Shown: positions 22,701 to 37,700 of the stretch, piece by piece | Numbering within the stretch: the first letter of the stretch is position 1 | Layout of the letters: every line of letters starts with the position of its first letter | Assembly: GCA_948146395.1 (NCBI GenBank) | Contig: OX411552.1 | Coordinates: 48,557,058 to 48,621,057, forward strand | Origin: Fragum whitleyi | Taxonomy: Eukaryota; Mollusca; Bivalvia; Cardiida; Cardiidae | Direction: 5' to 3' | Length of the DNA: 64,000 nucleotides | Position numbers and translations under genes: made by a program | The notes under the pieces: model-generated | The model's input: only the letters and a program-made list of their open reading frames with translations | The model's database searches: none | Told to the model about the DNA's origin: nothing

Positions 22701-25700
22701 GCAACCTTGATTTCTTTGCAATAATAGGTTTGTGTTGGATAGGTTGATCATGTTTTTTAAGCTCAATCTTTATCAATTCTTACTTTTGGCTTAGACTATA
22801 TGAGTTGCTAGATTACTTGTTACTCATAGAAATCAAAGTCCAATATGATTAAAATTGTTTGATTTTATGAGATACTGTGAACAGCTTTATATTAGGGGTG
22901 TCCATATTTGGCAGTTTTTTGTTTACGATTTATTGGCAGAGACTTATTTTGGCGCATCTTACTATAATGCCAAAATGAAACGCTTTATCTATATTTCATT
23001 TTTCCTCATTCAAAACAACATAAGTATAAGTTAGTCAACTTCAAGAGTAATGTCAACTTTCTACAAACTTAACAATAGTTTGTTTTCACAAACATTTATA
23101 GGCACTTACAATCGTATTGCGCTGACCCCTTGAAAAGTCAAAGTTGTCAGCAGATTTTCTGATTCCAATTTGAATAAGAAAGGTCTTCATATCTTTGATA
23201 TAAAGTTAATAAGCATTGACTAAAATGTATATCACACAAATTTTCATATCCATCATAATAAAGAAAAATAAAACAAGCGCCAAAATTACCCCATTTACAG
23301 TAAGAAGTATTCTGACTACCATGAAACCCATTTGTCTTATTCGGATAATGAAATAATTTTTCAGCCCATTCAAGTTGTCAACATCGGATGCATCAAGCCC
23401 ATTTTCAAGGTATTCTTTTCAAGACAGGTCTCAAAGGTTCAGAGCAAGTCAAGTTCAAAGAGGTAAATATTCTCAAGCACAATGAAAACACACCACCCAA
23501 AAATCTTGCACAAAATGTCCTATAATATAAAATTTTCAATTGACTCCTTATTAATTATCTTTCAACCTATAAAGGAACATGTAGACATTACATGTCTTCA
23601 CATCAACCATAAGACGTTGCTGTTTGATTGGTGGTCTTAAAAAAGCCCTTTTGTATTGCTCATTTAATTGTACTTTTGAAACAAATTTTAAATTGCATAA
23701 TTAATAGTACTGTTTCTTAGAGAATGAAAATTCAGCATTAATTTTCACATTTGTTCTAAGCAAAAAGTAGTAAAGTGATCACAACTTACATACGGTATGG
23801 GATTCACTAAGAATAGTGTGTATTTTTTTCATTGAAATCAAAGAATCGTAAACTACCTTTTAGTACTCGTGTGTTCGAGTGATTTGAACTCAAAACAACA
23901 TGTTTAGGTTCATCAGGTAAGCCGGTGTAGACATAGAAATCAATGAGTGTTAGCCTATGCACCAATCAACTGTCTAGGCTATGGAAACCGTCCCACAAAG
24001 TGATAGCCAACATTTTGTACTGAGTTAGAGGTTATGTTACCAAAAATCGAACGACAGAAGTATTAGGTAAATGATTTTTAACTTTTTTCTTAAGTCATTG
24101 GTTCCTAAACCTTCGACCGTTTCCGAGCTAATTCTAACATTATTGTATAGTAAATGGTCCAGTACAACTATTTTTAGGTTGGTAATATTCATGCCTGAAG
24201 TTTTGATACATTGAATAAAAGTACTAGAAAAAATTCAGATGGTGCGTTTTCATTGCTCGTGAGTATATATTTGAGAGGTCATTGGTAGGGTAAAACTACT
24301 ATTAAACGCTCATGCTATAATGAATGCCTATCTCCTATTGTAGGAATCTTGATTGATCTTTATCCTGCTGGATTTGAATTACCTGAGTCTCAAACTTAAA
24401 GCTAATTTCTAGGACATTTTTAACCATACTGGCTCAATATTTTTTTTTACTAATTAAGAAGAAAGCTAGAAGGGTAGGCTAAGTTTAATTTCTAATATAC
24501 AATTGTGATCATGAAGCAAAAAGAACCTCTAGTTGTCCTCTCCTGTAAATATTAACCCTTGTCATGCTGAATAAATTTTGGCTAAAAACTTGCATCAAAA
24601 TCAAAGGGCAAAAAGCACTGAAAGTTAGAACTGTAGGTCAATTTTTATTTGAAAAACTAAATCTATTGACAATTCTTGTTTGAAAATGAGAAACAGGTGA
24701 TGTAGACTAACATCAGACTGCACATATGTGCAGACTGATGATTGTCTATAGCTCCAGCTAAAGCAGGAATATTCAGGGTTCAGCATGACAAGGGTTAAAA
24801 TTTCTATTTTTTGTTCTTCCTAGTTGGTTCCTTTATGCTTAACAGTCACAAACAGTCAATATTGCTCAAGCGACCATGTTAATTAAGCGACCTATTTTAT
24901 TAAGCGACCATCATTTTAAGTCCCATCACCGTAAGCAAAATCTGTGAAAAAGAGGACATTCTTAACGAAAAATCTTATGCTGTTGGAGCCCGTTAGAATC
25001 CTCTCAATAAGATGATTCTAATAGGTTCGAATATCATAGGATTCAGCATGACATGACTGACAATCTTTAAATGCCATCAAAATGAACTGTCACATTTATC
25101 ATGATAGTTTGAATTAAGCGACCATTCCCATAAACGACAGCTTTTTGAAGGTCCCTTAAGTGGTCGCTTAACACAAGTTTTACTGTATATGTCTATGTTA
25201 ATAGGTACCATTTCTCTGGACATCCCTGAGCACTTGTTGAATAGGGGAGACACCAATAACTTAATGGAAGGCGACGATTCTATGGACAGTACTAAAGCCC
25301 AGGCTCAAGGAGACCAGTATCTAGATGATGAAGAAAACCAACAAATAGAACATGCAGATAATGAAGGTGTGTTCGTTGAAATTAACCTTCATCTTCTGAA
25401 TTAAGCCTTTCCTGTTTTTCGAAATTTTGGACCTGTCCAAAGTCAAAGGTTTTGCAGACGAAAATTTATAGTGGATTTAATTGAAAAATAACCATTCAGT
25501 AGGGTAGAAAATAGTGTGGAAAAAGAAGAAATTGCTTGTCAGAAGCAATTTCTTCTTTTTTCACAATGTTTTCTCAATCATAAAATAACAGACACGTAAA
25601 AAGCAGGAATTAAACAGCAAAGGGTTAAGCCTTTACTGGATAAGCCCGGAATTTTATAGACTTCAGAAAAAAAAAGAAATTTTGTGTAACAAGGCCTATG

Positions 25701-28700
25701 TCGTGATCAAGGTCATATTGAATTCTAGTATATTCAATCAAGTTTTGTGTATTCTGATTGGCAGAAAAATTACTTTCATTTCTCAATGATAACACTTTTG
25801 ATTACACAGTTATCTTACAAGTTAAACGCAAGGAGTAAAATCTGAGGCTAGAGCCGGAGGATTTTGACAAGCAATTTCTTCTTTTTCTACAAAGTTTTCC
25901 ATTTAGGTAATGCAAATTTTAGTTTTGGAAAGGCAATTGTTTTTCAAAACACAACGGAATCGAAATACTAAGTACTAAGTAGTAGCATCCACCAGTCCTC
26001 TCTAAAATCCACAGGTTTTGAGGCCCGAGGACTGGTGTTAGTGTCAATTCCTGCTCTTATTTGGCATATAGGTTCCTCTCATATTGTTCGTCATTAAGTG
26101 TCAAGGTCACCCTTCAAGATCAAGGTCAATTATCAAGGTCAAACTTGCTGTTTCAGAGGCATTGGGGTACCCTGTACTGTACACATCTAGTTTATCTCTT
26201 CATTGTTTGGAAACTGGACACAAATTCAGGGTTTGTCACTTACTCCTGAGATTAAGGAGTCAATTGGACTATTTACATTTGAAATCAAGGAGTCCAAGCT
26301 CAAAGTAGGGGGTCCGAATTTTCATAATGGAAGAACATTGTGGAAGAGTTATTTTTCTCAAAATACTACAAGATGCAAGCAAACATTTTCTTCAACAACT
26401 TTTGTAGTGAAAAGATCTACTATTTTGGCAAGTGTTAGAAACGACACTGCTCTGTGCATTTGTTTTTAGCTCACCTGAGCACAAAGTGCTCAAGGTGAGC
26501 TATTGGGATCATAGAATGTCCGTCGTCAGTTGTGCGTTGTGCGTCGTCCACATTTTCTTTAAACATCTTCTCCTCCTAAACCAGTGGGCCAATCTTGATG
26601 AAACTTGGCAGGAATTTTCCTTGGGTCAAGCTCTACCAAAGTTGTTCAAATAAATGAAATCCACCCTTAACTTTCCCTTTACCCTTAACAAAAAGGGTGA
26701 AAATATGAAAATCTTTAAAAATCTTCTTCTCTGAAACCAGAAGGCAGACAGCTTTCATATTTGGTATGTAGCATCATCTAGTGGACCTCTACCAAGTTTG
26801 TTCATATCAAGACCCTGGGGTCATATTTGGGCTTTGCCCAACCCTTTTACATAGAATTAAAGATCGAAAATCTTTAAAAATCTTCACCTCTGGAACCAGA
26901 TGGAAGACAGCTTTAATATTTGGTGTGTAGCATCACCTAGTCGGCCTCTACCAAGTTTGTTCATAACAAGACCCTTGGGTCATATTTGGGCTTTGCACGG
27001 GTGCATCCCTTTACCTCTTATGAGCACAAAGGGTAAAAAAATGTAATCTTCAAAAATCTTCTTCTATGAAACAAGAAGGCAGACAGCTTTCGTTTTTGGT
27101 ATGTAGCATCATTTAGTGGACCTCTACCAAGTTGGTTCATATAAAGACCCTTGGGTCATATTTGGGCTCCACTCGGGCCCATCCCTTTTAGCTCATCTGA
27201 GCACTATGGGTGAAAATGGGAAAACCTTCAAAATCTTCTTCTCTTAAAACAGAAAGCAGACAGCTTTCATATTTAGTATGTAGCATCATTTTATGGACCT
27301 CTTCCAAGTTTGTTCATATCAAGACCCTGGGGTCACATTTGGGATCCACCCGGGTGCATCCTTTTTTTACATAGAATCAACGAGCAAAAAGGCATATCTG
27401 TCTTGCTCTTTGCTGAAAACGTTCCATGGTATTGATCTTAGGCAATTATCTTCTTTTTGACATCTGCCTATTTAATTAATGTGATGTCCCAGGGGTCAAA
27501 GAGACTCAGGTGAGCGATCTAGGACCATCTTGGTCCTCTTGTTCAAAATATTCTGATATGACCCTTGGAGTCCATCGGACTCCTTCCTTGCAAATTGAAG
27601 GAGTCCCAACTGGTAAACAAGGAGTCTCGGACTCCCCTTAGTGTTGAACCCTGAAATTGTCCTGATATTACCATTCTAGGTTTATAGTTATGTCACTGTG
27701 GTATTTACAGATAAAGAAAATTTGGAAGATCATCGGGAGGTTGAAGGTATGGAAGAAGAATACGAAATAGATGAAGACAGAGACGGTGAGAATATAGATC
27801 ATCCAGTAGATGAAGAAACTCTGTCAAGAAGAGCTTCAAACTTACACAGATCTAGAGAATACATTGAAACTGATGAGGCCCCTGAAAGACAGCAGTCAAA
27901 TTATAGCAGAAATAGAGAGAGAAGTCTTGGTGAAAATCCCATGGCAAAAAGTTCAAGTTTCCAAAGATCTAACAGATCTAGAGGATTTATTGAAGATCCC
28001 CTTGGACCTCAGTATATGAATGACAGTGCAATCAATAAAAGGAGAAGTCAATATGAGAGTCTACGACCTAGAAGATCTGATATGACGAGGGATATTATGG
28101 AAGGAACCCCATATGACAATAGTATAAATACACAGAGGAGCTTCAATGGGAGTTCTGCTGCAAAAAGAGCGAACAGAAGTAGAGAGCTTGTTGCAGAAAC
28201 CCAGAGTATCATGTATCAAGGCAACTTGGTTAGCAGTAGGAGGGAAAATAAAAGTGATGCAGAATTTCAGAGGTTCAATAGGACCAGAGAATTTGTCCAA
28301 GAAACTCAATTTGATCAAAGTGGACACAGAAGCCCGTATGGAAGTCAAGTCAGTAACAGAAGTAGATCATACAGAAAAAGGTCCTTTGAGACTTCCAATG
28401 TGCCAGATGAGAGAGTGGAAGAGACAAGATATCAACATGAGGCTAGCGGAGGTTATGATGAGGCTAGGGGAGATAATTTTGATGAGGCTGCTGGAGGCTA
28501 TGATGAGGCTGAGGGAAACTATGATGAAGTTGAGCTGGATGAAAATGAAGAACGATCTGTTAGACCAGCTGATATGTCCAGAAAGTCAGGTTAGTTTACA
28601 TGGTTTGCTCAAGCCTGCAAAAACCCTTACATTTTATTTTTGACTTATAAAAACCTTGAAACTGACTGAGAGCTTATTTAAACCCTTTAAATCTACATTT

Positions 28701-31700
28701 ACTCCTTAAAAAATTCCTTGAAATCTTTCTTGTAACTTGAAAGTTATAAGTGACTATTATGCATAAAAGGACCTGCTAGAAAGTGCAAAATGTGTCAACC
28801 TTGGTCATACTATGCAATCTGCACCGAACGACTAGAGTGCACACTTTTCATAATTTAATTTTAAGCCCTCCTTCAAGGAGGGGATATATTGTTTTGCTCT
28901 TGTTGGTTGGTAGGTCGGTCCATCTGTTGTTCCATATTTATACTATTTCTGTCAGGAGCATGTGTCTAAAAGTATACAAGCTAGAATCTTGAAACTTTAC
29001 TGATGGAAAGATCTTATTGAGGAGAAGTGCAGTGTACAAGAACCATAACTCTACTTAGAATATTTTTTTTGAGTTATTGCCCTTTGTAGATTTACAAAGA
29101 ATTTGCCATGGACCTGCTCTCATGGGGGGTATAAATGTTTTACAAACATCTCTTGTTTGAATTAAGAATGACTTATTAATCTTCTCCTTTATAACCACAT
29201 GAATGGGAGTAAATAATGATGCCTCACAACATCGTTGTTAAACAGATACGCCTCACTTGACAGCACTATCAAAAAAAAGTTCACAAGGAAGAAAATGGTA
29301 ATTCCATTGTGAATATGAGTACCATTTCGCAAGTGCGCTCTACTGCAATGCCTACACAATAAATCAGTATCAAAAAGCTTTGAATTTTGTCAGAAAGATC
29401 TTTCATAGCAAACTACGAGAGTGGGTGGGGTAAGCATTCATCATGTGATATGCTTGAAAACCTGCCTTAAAGGATAAAATCTGGTAATTAATGTTTATAC
29501 ACGCTTGACAAGTTACAGTAGAATTGACAATTTGAAGCGGCTTTCAAATCGTCCATTTCCTTTTGAAAACTGGTTTATAAAAGGTGACTTGTAGCTTTTT
29601 CAAGAGCCATGATTCCAACCAGAAGTGTTAATTCTTAGTGTGCTAATGATAAACAGAGGTTCCCCCATAGTCCAAAAAAACACAACTTGATGTCGATATC
29701 TAGTCTGTGCAGTGACGAGCAAAGACTAAAAGTCTAAAAGTCTAATACACATGGTTAGTCGCACCTGTCCTTAAAATTCAAAAGGAAAATTGTTTAAAGC
29801 AGTTTAAACGTTTTTAAAACCATCCTTCATGTTACAGGAACAGTTTGAAGTTTGTATTGATAGCGCAACACCTACTTTGATTGACTTGCCTCCGTAGACC
29901 CAATTTTGACTGATCATGTTCTTATGTAACTTTTGACTTCAGCGATTTTTATTATGCCCCCGTATCGAAAGATCGGGGGCATATTGTTTTACCGTTGTCC
30001 CTCTGTCCTTCTGGTTGTCCGTCCGTCCGTCTGTCTGTCTGCAAAAGTTAACCAAAAAACTTAACATTGCCAATATCTTCAAGCCTATTCAAGATACAAG
30101 GCTCATATTTGGCATGATGATAGATCTCAATGATCCGCATCTGCTGGTACCAAAGTCAAGGTCATGTGACAAGGTCAAGGTCATCTGTCAAGATCAAATA
30201 AATCAAAAAGTTAACCAAAAAACTTAACATTGCCAATATCTTCAAGCCTATTCAAGATACAAGGCTCATATTTGGCATGATGATAGATCTCAATGATCCG
30301 CATCTGCTGGTACCAAAGTCAAGGTTATGTGACAAGCTCAAGGTCATCTGTTAAGGTCAAATAACTCAAAAAGTTAACCAAAAAACTTAACATTGCCAAT
30401 ATCTTCAAGCCTATTCAAGATACAAGGCTCATATTTGGCATGATGATAGATCTCAATGATCCGCATCTGCTGGTACCAAAGTCAAGGTCATGTGACAAGC
30501 TCAAGGTCATCTGTCAAGGTCAAACTTTGGAAAAAATTGCTGTTACGGGGGCATTAGTGTTTCACAAACAGATCTTGTTTTAAGATATTGACAGGGTTTA
30601 TTGTTATGTGCGAATATGTCTTGCAATGCACATTGAATATTTTCATCAAACCTTTGTGCATCAGACCAGCGAGGTAAGGTATTTTTACTAAATAGGTGTT
30701 ACTACGGAAAGGAACATAGAACCACAAGTCAAAAGATAGGTCTATAAAAAGGAAGTCAAATTTGACGGGTATTAAAATAAATTCTTTATATTTAAGTCAG
30801 TGTTCATAAAGCTTTTGCCATACTTTGGGATTTGTTTGCCATGGTCTAATTTTGACCAAATTTGCCATCCTCACTAGGGGGAAAAATTGAATGAACCAAA
30901 TTATTCCCAATATTTGTGACCTGTCAGGCGAAAAGGGATCATCTAGGTAGTGTGTAAAGTGTCGACCCTAGTCAGGTTGCGCAGACTGACAAGGGTGGAA
31001 ACTTTTCCCACTTAACTAATTTTCTGAATCTAGAATGATCTGTCTACCTTCCTGTGGAAGAATTTTTGAAATGCTACACCTGGTTGACCTGTACTAGAAT
31101 CAATCTCTTTTTCAAACATCTATTGTAAGGAGTTCAGAGATGGTCCAATTTTGCGTGTCAGTTCATATTTTAAAATCTTTACCATCCATACCTATGAAGA
31201 TATACCAAATTCATATTTATTTACAATTGCCATTAAGGATACAAATTCGATAATTGTATTGTTATTAACCCTCGTCATGCTGAACCCGGAATATTCCTGC
31301 TTTGGAAGGAGCTAAAGACAAACATCAGCCTGCACATATGTGCAGGCTTGTGTTAGTCTACACCACCTGTTTCTCACTTTCAAACCAGAATTGTCAACAG
31401 ATTTAGTTTTTCAAGTAAAAATTGACCTACAGTTGGTACTATCAGTGCTTTCTGCACTTTGATTTTGATGAAAATTTTTAGCTAATATTTACTCAGCATG
31501 ACAAGGGTTAAAATGTGAGAATTTTTACAAATCTTTGTCAGTTTGTAGGCCCACTGTCATAGCGCAGTTGGTAGCGCGTCAGACTCAATCTAGAGGTACC
31601 GGGTTTGATCCTTGATGACGGCACTCATTCTTTCCGACTATTTGTCTCTCGCTATGGGTTGATAATGGTAGACTTATGTGAAATAGCTGGAGGCATGGAA

Positions 31701-34700
31701 AGAATGTGATGATTGTACTGTGATGGAAATACCAGGAATCCATTGTTAGGTGATCCAGCTGCCGTGATAAAACTGAAAAAATGTTGAAAGCGGCGTTAAA
31801 CTCAATTCAATCAATCAATTGTCAGATTTTAATTGGATTAACATTGCACATGATAATTTGTGTTCATGAGAATACATGCAGGGTGTCAACTTCTGTCCTA
31901 TATCCTATATTTGTCCTATATTTTGATGGTTGTCCTATATTGTCCTATATTTCAAAGGTGTCCTATATAATGAACACCTTTTCTATATTTCCAGGCAATA
32001 ATATAGTGAAATAAAAGAGATGGTTATTAATACCCTAACTACAGCTCCATATAAAATTGAAACTGTATTGAAGTATCTGTAAAATATTATACTATACTGA
32101 GATAATTGTATTTCTCTTACCAATTTGTAAACCGATTGCTTGATAAACACTAGCTACCCTAGATTTCAAACTTAAGCAAGATGTGCTCAACATGAACCAT
32201 TGTGATTGTCTAATGTCTGACTTCCTTTGGGCATCATCCCCAATTTCTTTATCTTCTACTCTTATCAGTTGGCCAAACTTGTTATAAATGTTCCTTGGGT
32301 TATGCTCTACCAAAGTGGTTCAAAAAAGTGTAATCCACTTTTAAGTCTTGTTATCATGGCATCTATAAAATCCTTTGCAAATCTTCTCTGAAACCAGATG
32401 GCAGACAGCTTTCATACCTGGTATGTAGCATCAGCTAGTGGATCTCTACTAAGTTAGTTTTTATTATGTCATTCCTCTCTGGGGTAAAAATTAAGCTTTA
32501 CCCAGGCACAACACATATTTACATAAAATTTAAGGGATAAGATCTCTAAAAATCTTATTCTTGGAATCAGAAGGCAGACAGCTTTCATATTTAGGATGTA
32601 GCATCATCTTGTTGGCCTCTACCAAGTTAGATTATATCATGTGTTTGGGGTAATATTTAAGCTCTCTCTGGACACAACCCATATAACATAGAAATAACGG
32701 AGAAAACCTTCAAAATCTTCTTCTCTGAAACAAGAAGGCAGGCAGCTTTCATATCTGGTAGGTAGCATTGTCTTATGGACCTTCACCAAGTTTGTTTATA
32801 TCATGTCTTTAGGGTAATATTTTTGCTGTGCGCAGGCACAACCCTTATTATTTCATGGATGGAAAAAATCTTCTTCTCTGAAACTAGAAGGTAGACAGTT
32901 TTGTATTTTGCAACATCTAGTGAACCTCTACCAAAATCATTGATATCATAGATTTGTGGTCAAATTTGGGTGCATCCCATTTTACATAGAAGTGGAGGGG
33001 AGAAAATTTTCAAATGGTTCTCTGAAACCAGACGGCAGACAGCTTTCATAATTGATATATATCATTTTCTATTGGACCTCTACAAAGTATGTTCACACAA
33101 AAGCCCTGTGGTTAATCTTGTATGTAGCTTCATCAAGTTGACTGAAACCAAGCTAGTTCATATCATGCTATAGCGTGGTTTTATTGACCCGAGTCTGACC
33201 CCTGCAATTTAGGTGATTTAAAATCTGATTATTCCTTCTCAGCTTTGCATGTGCTTTCATAGGATTGAATTACAAACGATATTGAATGTAATATATATTT
33301 TGTTAGGAAATAGAATATGTCGGTAATTGTTATTTAAGCATTTTTTCCACGGAGGTCAAATTTGGGTCAAATTAATCAAGGTATACTATGATCTTAAATA
33401 TTTGCTTCGATATTACCCATGTGTAAAAAAAATTGGAAATTATTCAACTATCATATACCATGAAAAAGTCTCTGGCATTGACATTTGGTAAAAATAATCT
33501 TCTCGCAGTCTTATTCATGTGATGTTCCAGGGGTCACCGAGACTGGTAAGCAAACTAGGACCATATCGGTACTCTTGATTAAGTTTATGCTTATTAGCTC
33601 ACCAGAGCACATAGTGCTCAAGTTGAGCTATTGTGATAATTCACTGTACATTGTTTGACCCTCGACTGTCCCTCTATCTGTCCATCCGTCAACAATTTCT
33701 TTAAACGTCTTTTTCTCCTAAAACCAGACCAGTAAAGCTGAAAATACTAAAGTTGTTACAAGACACAAAATCCATCAAAAACTCTAGTTGCCATGATAGC
33801 AAAAAGCTTAAAATTCGTTAAAAACTCAGAAAAATTATTAACTTCTTAAACCACTTGGCCAATCAAGCTTAATCTCGGAAGGGATATTTCTTGGGTGGAG
33901 GTGTACCAAAGTTGTTAAAAGACTTTAATTCTATCTAATTCTGATTGCCAGCGTGGATGGAAATGCCAAAAAGTAATGAAAATCTTAGAAAAAAATCATC
34001 TCCTCCCTAATCATCGAGCCAATCAAGCTGTTACTTGACAGGGACATTTCTATGGTGAACCTCTATCAAATTTGTTAAAGGATTTAATTTCATAATTAAA
34101 TATTGGATGCTATGGTATAAAGTAAAAGTCCTATTGTATTTGTGTAGCAATATTCTTTAAGCAAATATTTAGTATACTACTATTCACAGGCAATTGAAGT
34201 TTTAAAGGTGGTATTCTGTTGTATTAAATTGTTCATGTTATTTCATCTTTAAACTTTATTGTAAGAAATAATGTTAAAATGATTGTAAGGATGGCTATTG
34301 GGACAGTGGCAGTCATTAGTATTGTCCTATGTTTGCCCTATATTTTTATTCTGAAATCGAAGGCTCAGCGCAAAACGGTTGTAACTCCCTATAAACATAT
34401 AGGGAGTTACAACTGTTTCTCGCTGAGCCATCGAAATGTCCTATATTTCTATATATTTTTCAAAATTTTGAGTTGATGCCCTGTACATGGTAGCCGAGAA
34501 ATAGCTGATGCAGTTACTTCCCTTGAATTCCTTCTGAAAAATTAGAGGGAAGTTCATCGTATGAACTCTTAGAAAAATGAATGACTGTTAAATTAAATTT
34601 TATTCTGTTGTATCTTTTTTTTCCCACCAATGCTAGTGGCAAAAATTAGAGGAAGCAAAGTTAAACAATAACATTAATGGTAAAATTGGTGAAAAATAAA

Positions 34701-37700
34701 ACTACATGAAAATGTCCCAGTAGGCCCTTATTGTAATTGATGCAATCAATAGTAACCTTAAGGCCTGACTAATAGGTAATGAATAGTTAAAAAGAGTATT
34801 TTATTGTTTTATCCAGGAATGAATCTGTCACAAGCTGTACCTACAAGCTTTGTCCCTGAGTTTACATCTACTCAACAGCCAGCCCTGGCTATGCAGGAAG
34901 AGGCAGATGAAAATGTTGAAGTAAGCTGTAAATCATTATCGCACGTTCTTTAGTGCTTTTCAGTGGTTTATCGAGAAATAACGGTAGATTATCACTTGAT
35001 AATCTCACCACAAGAGCAGTGAAAGTATCAAAAACTTGTACCCTGCTTTTGTGTATTTCATCCTATCTGAAGTCATCTATGCGGGCAAAATAAGTGACAC
35101 ACAATGATCATTGCATAGCAATCATGTGCAAAATGGTGCGCTTTACGAGAATGTGTCCTTGAAACACATTTTGTCTCATTTTTGCTATAAAAAAATTGAA
35201 TAATCATTTGTTTTTCGAGTAAGATCGATTAGTATTTCATTTCGTGAACAACAAAAAGCTTTATTTTCACTTGTTGCTCCACCACTTGGGAAAATATAGC
35301 TTTTGTTGTTCACTCAATGAATATAATTCAATCTTACACTAAAAACAAACAATTATCCTCTATGAATTTGAATTTTGTTTCAAATAAATTGTCAAAGTCT
35401 GGGATAAATGAAACCTGTGTAGCCAAGGTTTATCCCACTATTACAGTGTAGACAGAAGGTGGTTAAGGCTAAGATAAGAGTGCACACCTGTGCAAGCTAA
35501 TATGAATCTTAACCCTTGTCATGCCGAACCTGGAATATTCCTGTTTGACAGGAGATATAGACAAAGATCAGCCTGCACATCTTAGTCTACACCACCTGTT
35601 TATTTTATTTCAGTAAGAATTTTGTAAGACTTGTAATTTATGATAAAAATATTTGCATACAATTTTGTTTGTCATGGCTTTCAGCACTTTGATTTAAGAG
35701 TAATTTGGTCAACATTTTTAATTCAGCATGACAAAGGTTAATTGTCTACCAACGCTTTGTTTACAACAGAAATATTCTTTGAACATCATGATAAGAAGGG
35801 TTTATTTCTAATTGATGATGCATGTAGAAAACGAAAAGAACAGACTTTGTCTGTATTCAAGAGAAAACTAATGTATTATTATGGCTTTGTTATTGCCTTT
35901 TAACTTTTTAATACACTTCATTTTTAATTTTTTTCTTGTTTTTCATAATCAGAAGAACAACTTTTACTCACAAAATATTTTTTTTTTTAAGAATTTTTGT
36001 TACAACTATGTCCCTTTTCACTTAGATATCATCCACCAGGCTTTTGTGTGACATTTCCAACAATGTTACATGCTGACATAACACAAACACATAGACGATT
36101 AACATATATTTTAGTGTAAGATCGATTTATACTTGTCTAGTGAACAGCTAAAGGTAATTTCACAATCAGCAAAGCTCAGATAACTTCAAATAGTGTAATG
36201 AACAAAAGCAGGGTTAAAGTTTTTGATAAATTCAATGGACTTGCGGTAAGATTATCTATGTTTTTTCCCCAATAAAACACCCACAAGCATTAAAAAAATG
36301 TAATGATTATATTTACTGACTGCCTGAAGAACATTTTCTGTCCACAGGGCACATTGTGAAGACTCTGGTCAGACTGTGAAGATGTATAGGCTTGCCAGAA
36401 GTTTTGCTTTGTGCACATATGAAATGGTTGGAAAAGTCACATTGAGGCTCATATACAAGTTTAACCCTTTGCTGTTTAATCCCTGCTTTTTAGCTCACCT
36501 GAGCACGAAGTGCTCATGTGAGCTATTGTGATCACCTTTCCTCCGGCGTCCGTCCGTCGGTCGTCGTCCGTCGTCCGGTGTCCGTCAACAATTTCTTTAA
36601 ACGACATCTCCTCCTAAACTACTTGGCCAATTAACACCAAATTTAACAGAAATGTTGCTTAGGTGGTCCCCTTCAAAAATAGCTAAAAGAATTGAAATCC
36701 ATGGAAAACTCTGGTTGCTATGGCAACAAAAGGTGAAATTTTAAGAAAATCTTTAAAATTCTTCTTCTTCTCAACCAGTAGTCCTACAGACTTAAAACTT
36801 GGCATGGATGATCAGTTCATAGACCTAAATAAAAATAGCTAAAATCATGACTGTAATGCCACCAGGTGCAGAGCACCAGGGGGGAGGGGGTAGTACTCTT
36901 GGTAAATTTTGTAATCTTTAAGCCTCTTCTTCTTCCGAACCAGGAGCCCTACAGACTTGAAAATTGTCATGGATGATCAGCTCATAGACCTTAATAAAAA
37001 TAGCTAAAATCATATCTTTTGGGCTGCCAGGTGCGGAGCACCAGGGGGGAGGGGGTAGTACTTTTGTGAAAATTTTGTAATCTTTAACCTTCTTCTTCTT
37101 TTGAACAAGGAGCCTGACAGATTTGAATATTGGCATGGATGATCAGCATATGGACCTTTATATAAATAGCTAAAATCATGACTGTAGATTCACCAGGTGC
37201 GGAGCACCAGGGGGGAGAGGGTAGTACTTTTGTGAAAATTTTGTAATCTTTGACCTTCTTCTTCTTCCTAACCACAAGCCCTACAGACTTAAAAATTGGC
37301 ATGGAGGATCAGCTCATAGACTTTAATAAAAATAGCTAAAATCATATCTTTTGGGCTGCCAGGTGCAGAGCACCAGGGGGGAGGGGGTAGTACTTTTGTG
37401 AAAATTTTGTAATCTTTAACCTTCTTCTTCTTTTGAACAAGGAGCCTGACAGATTTGAATATTGGCATGGATGATCAGCATATGGACCTTTATATAAATA
37501 GCTAAAATCATGACTGTAGATTCACCAGGTGCGGAGTTCCAGGGGGGAGAGGGTAGTACTTTTGTGAAAATTTTGTAATCTTTGACCTTCTTCTTCTTCT
37601 GAACCACAAGCCCTACAGACTTAAAAAATGGCATGGAGGATCAGCTCATAGACCTTAATAAAAATAGCTAAAATCATATCTTTTGGGCTGCCAGGTGCGG

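Noticed and set aside
27810..28643. Alternative-frame proteins over CENP-T exon 8 (27810-28019, 28061-28348 minus, 28146-28643)
   Set aside because: They overlap a coding exon whose frame is fixed by splice phases on both sides.
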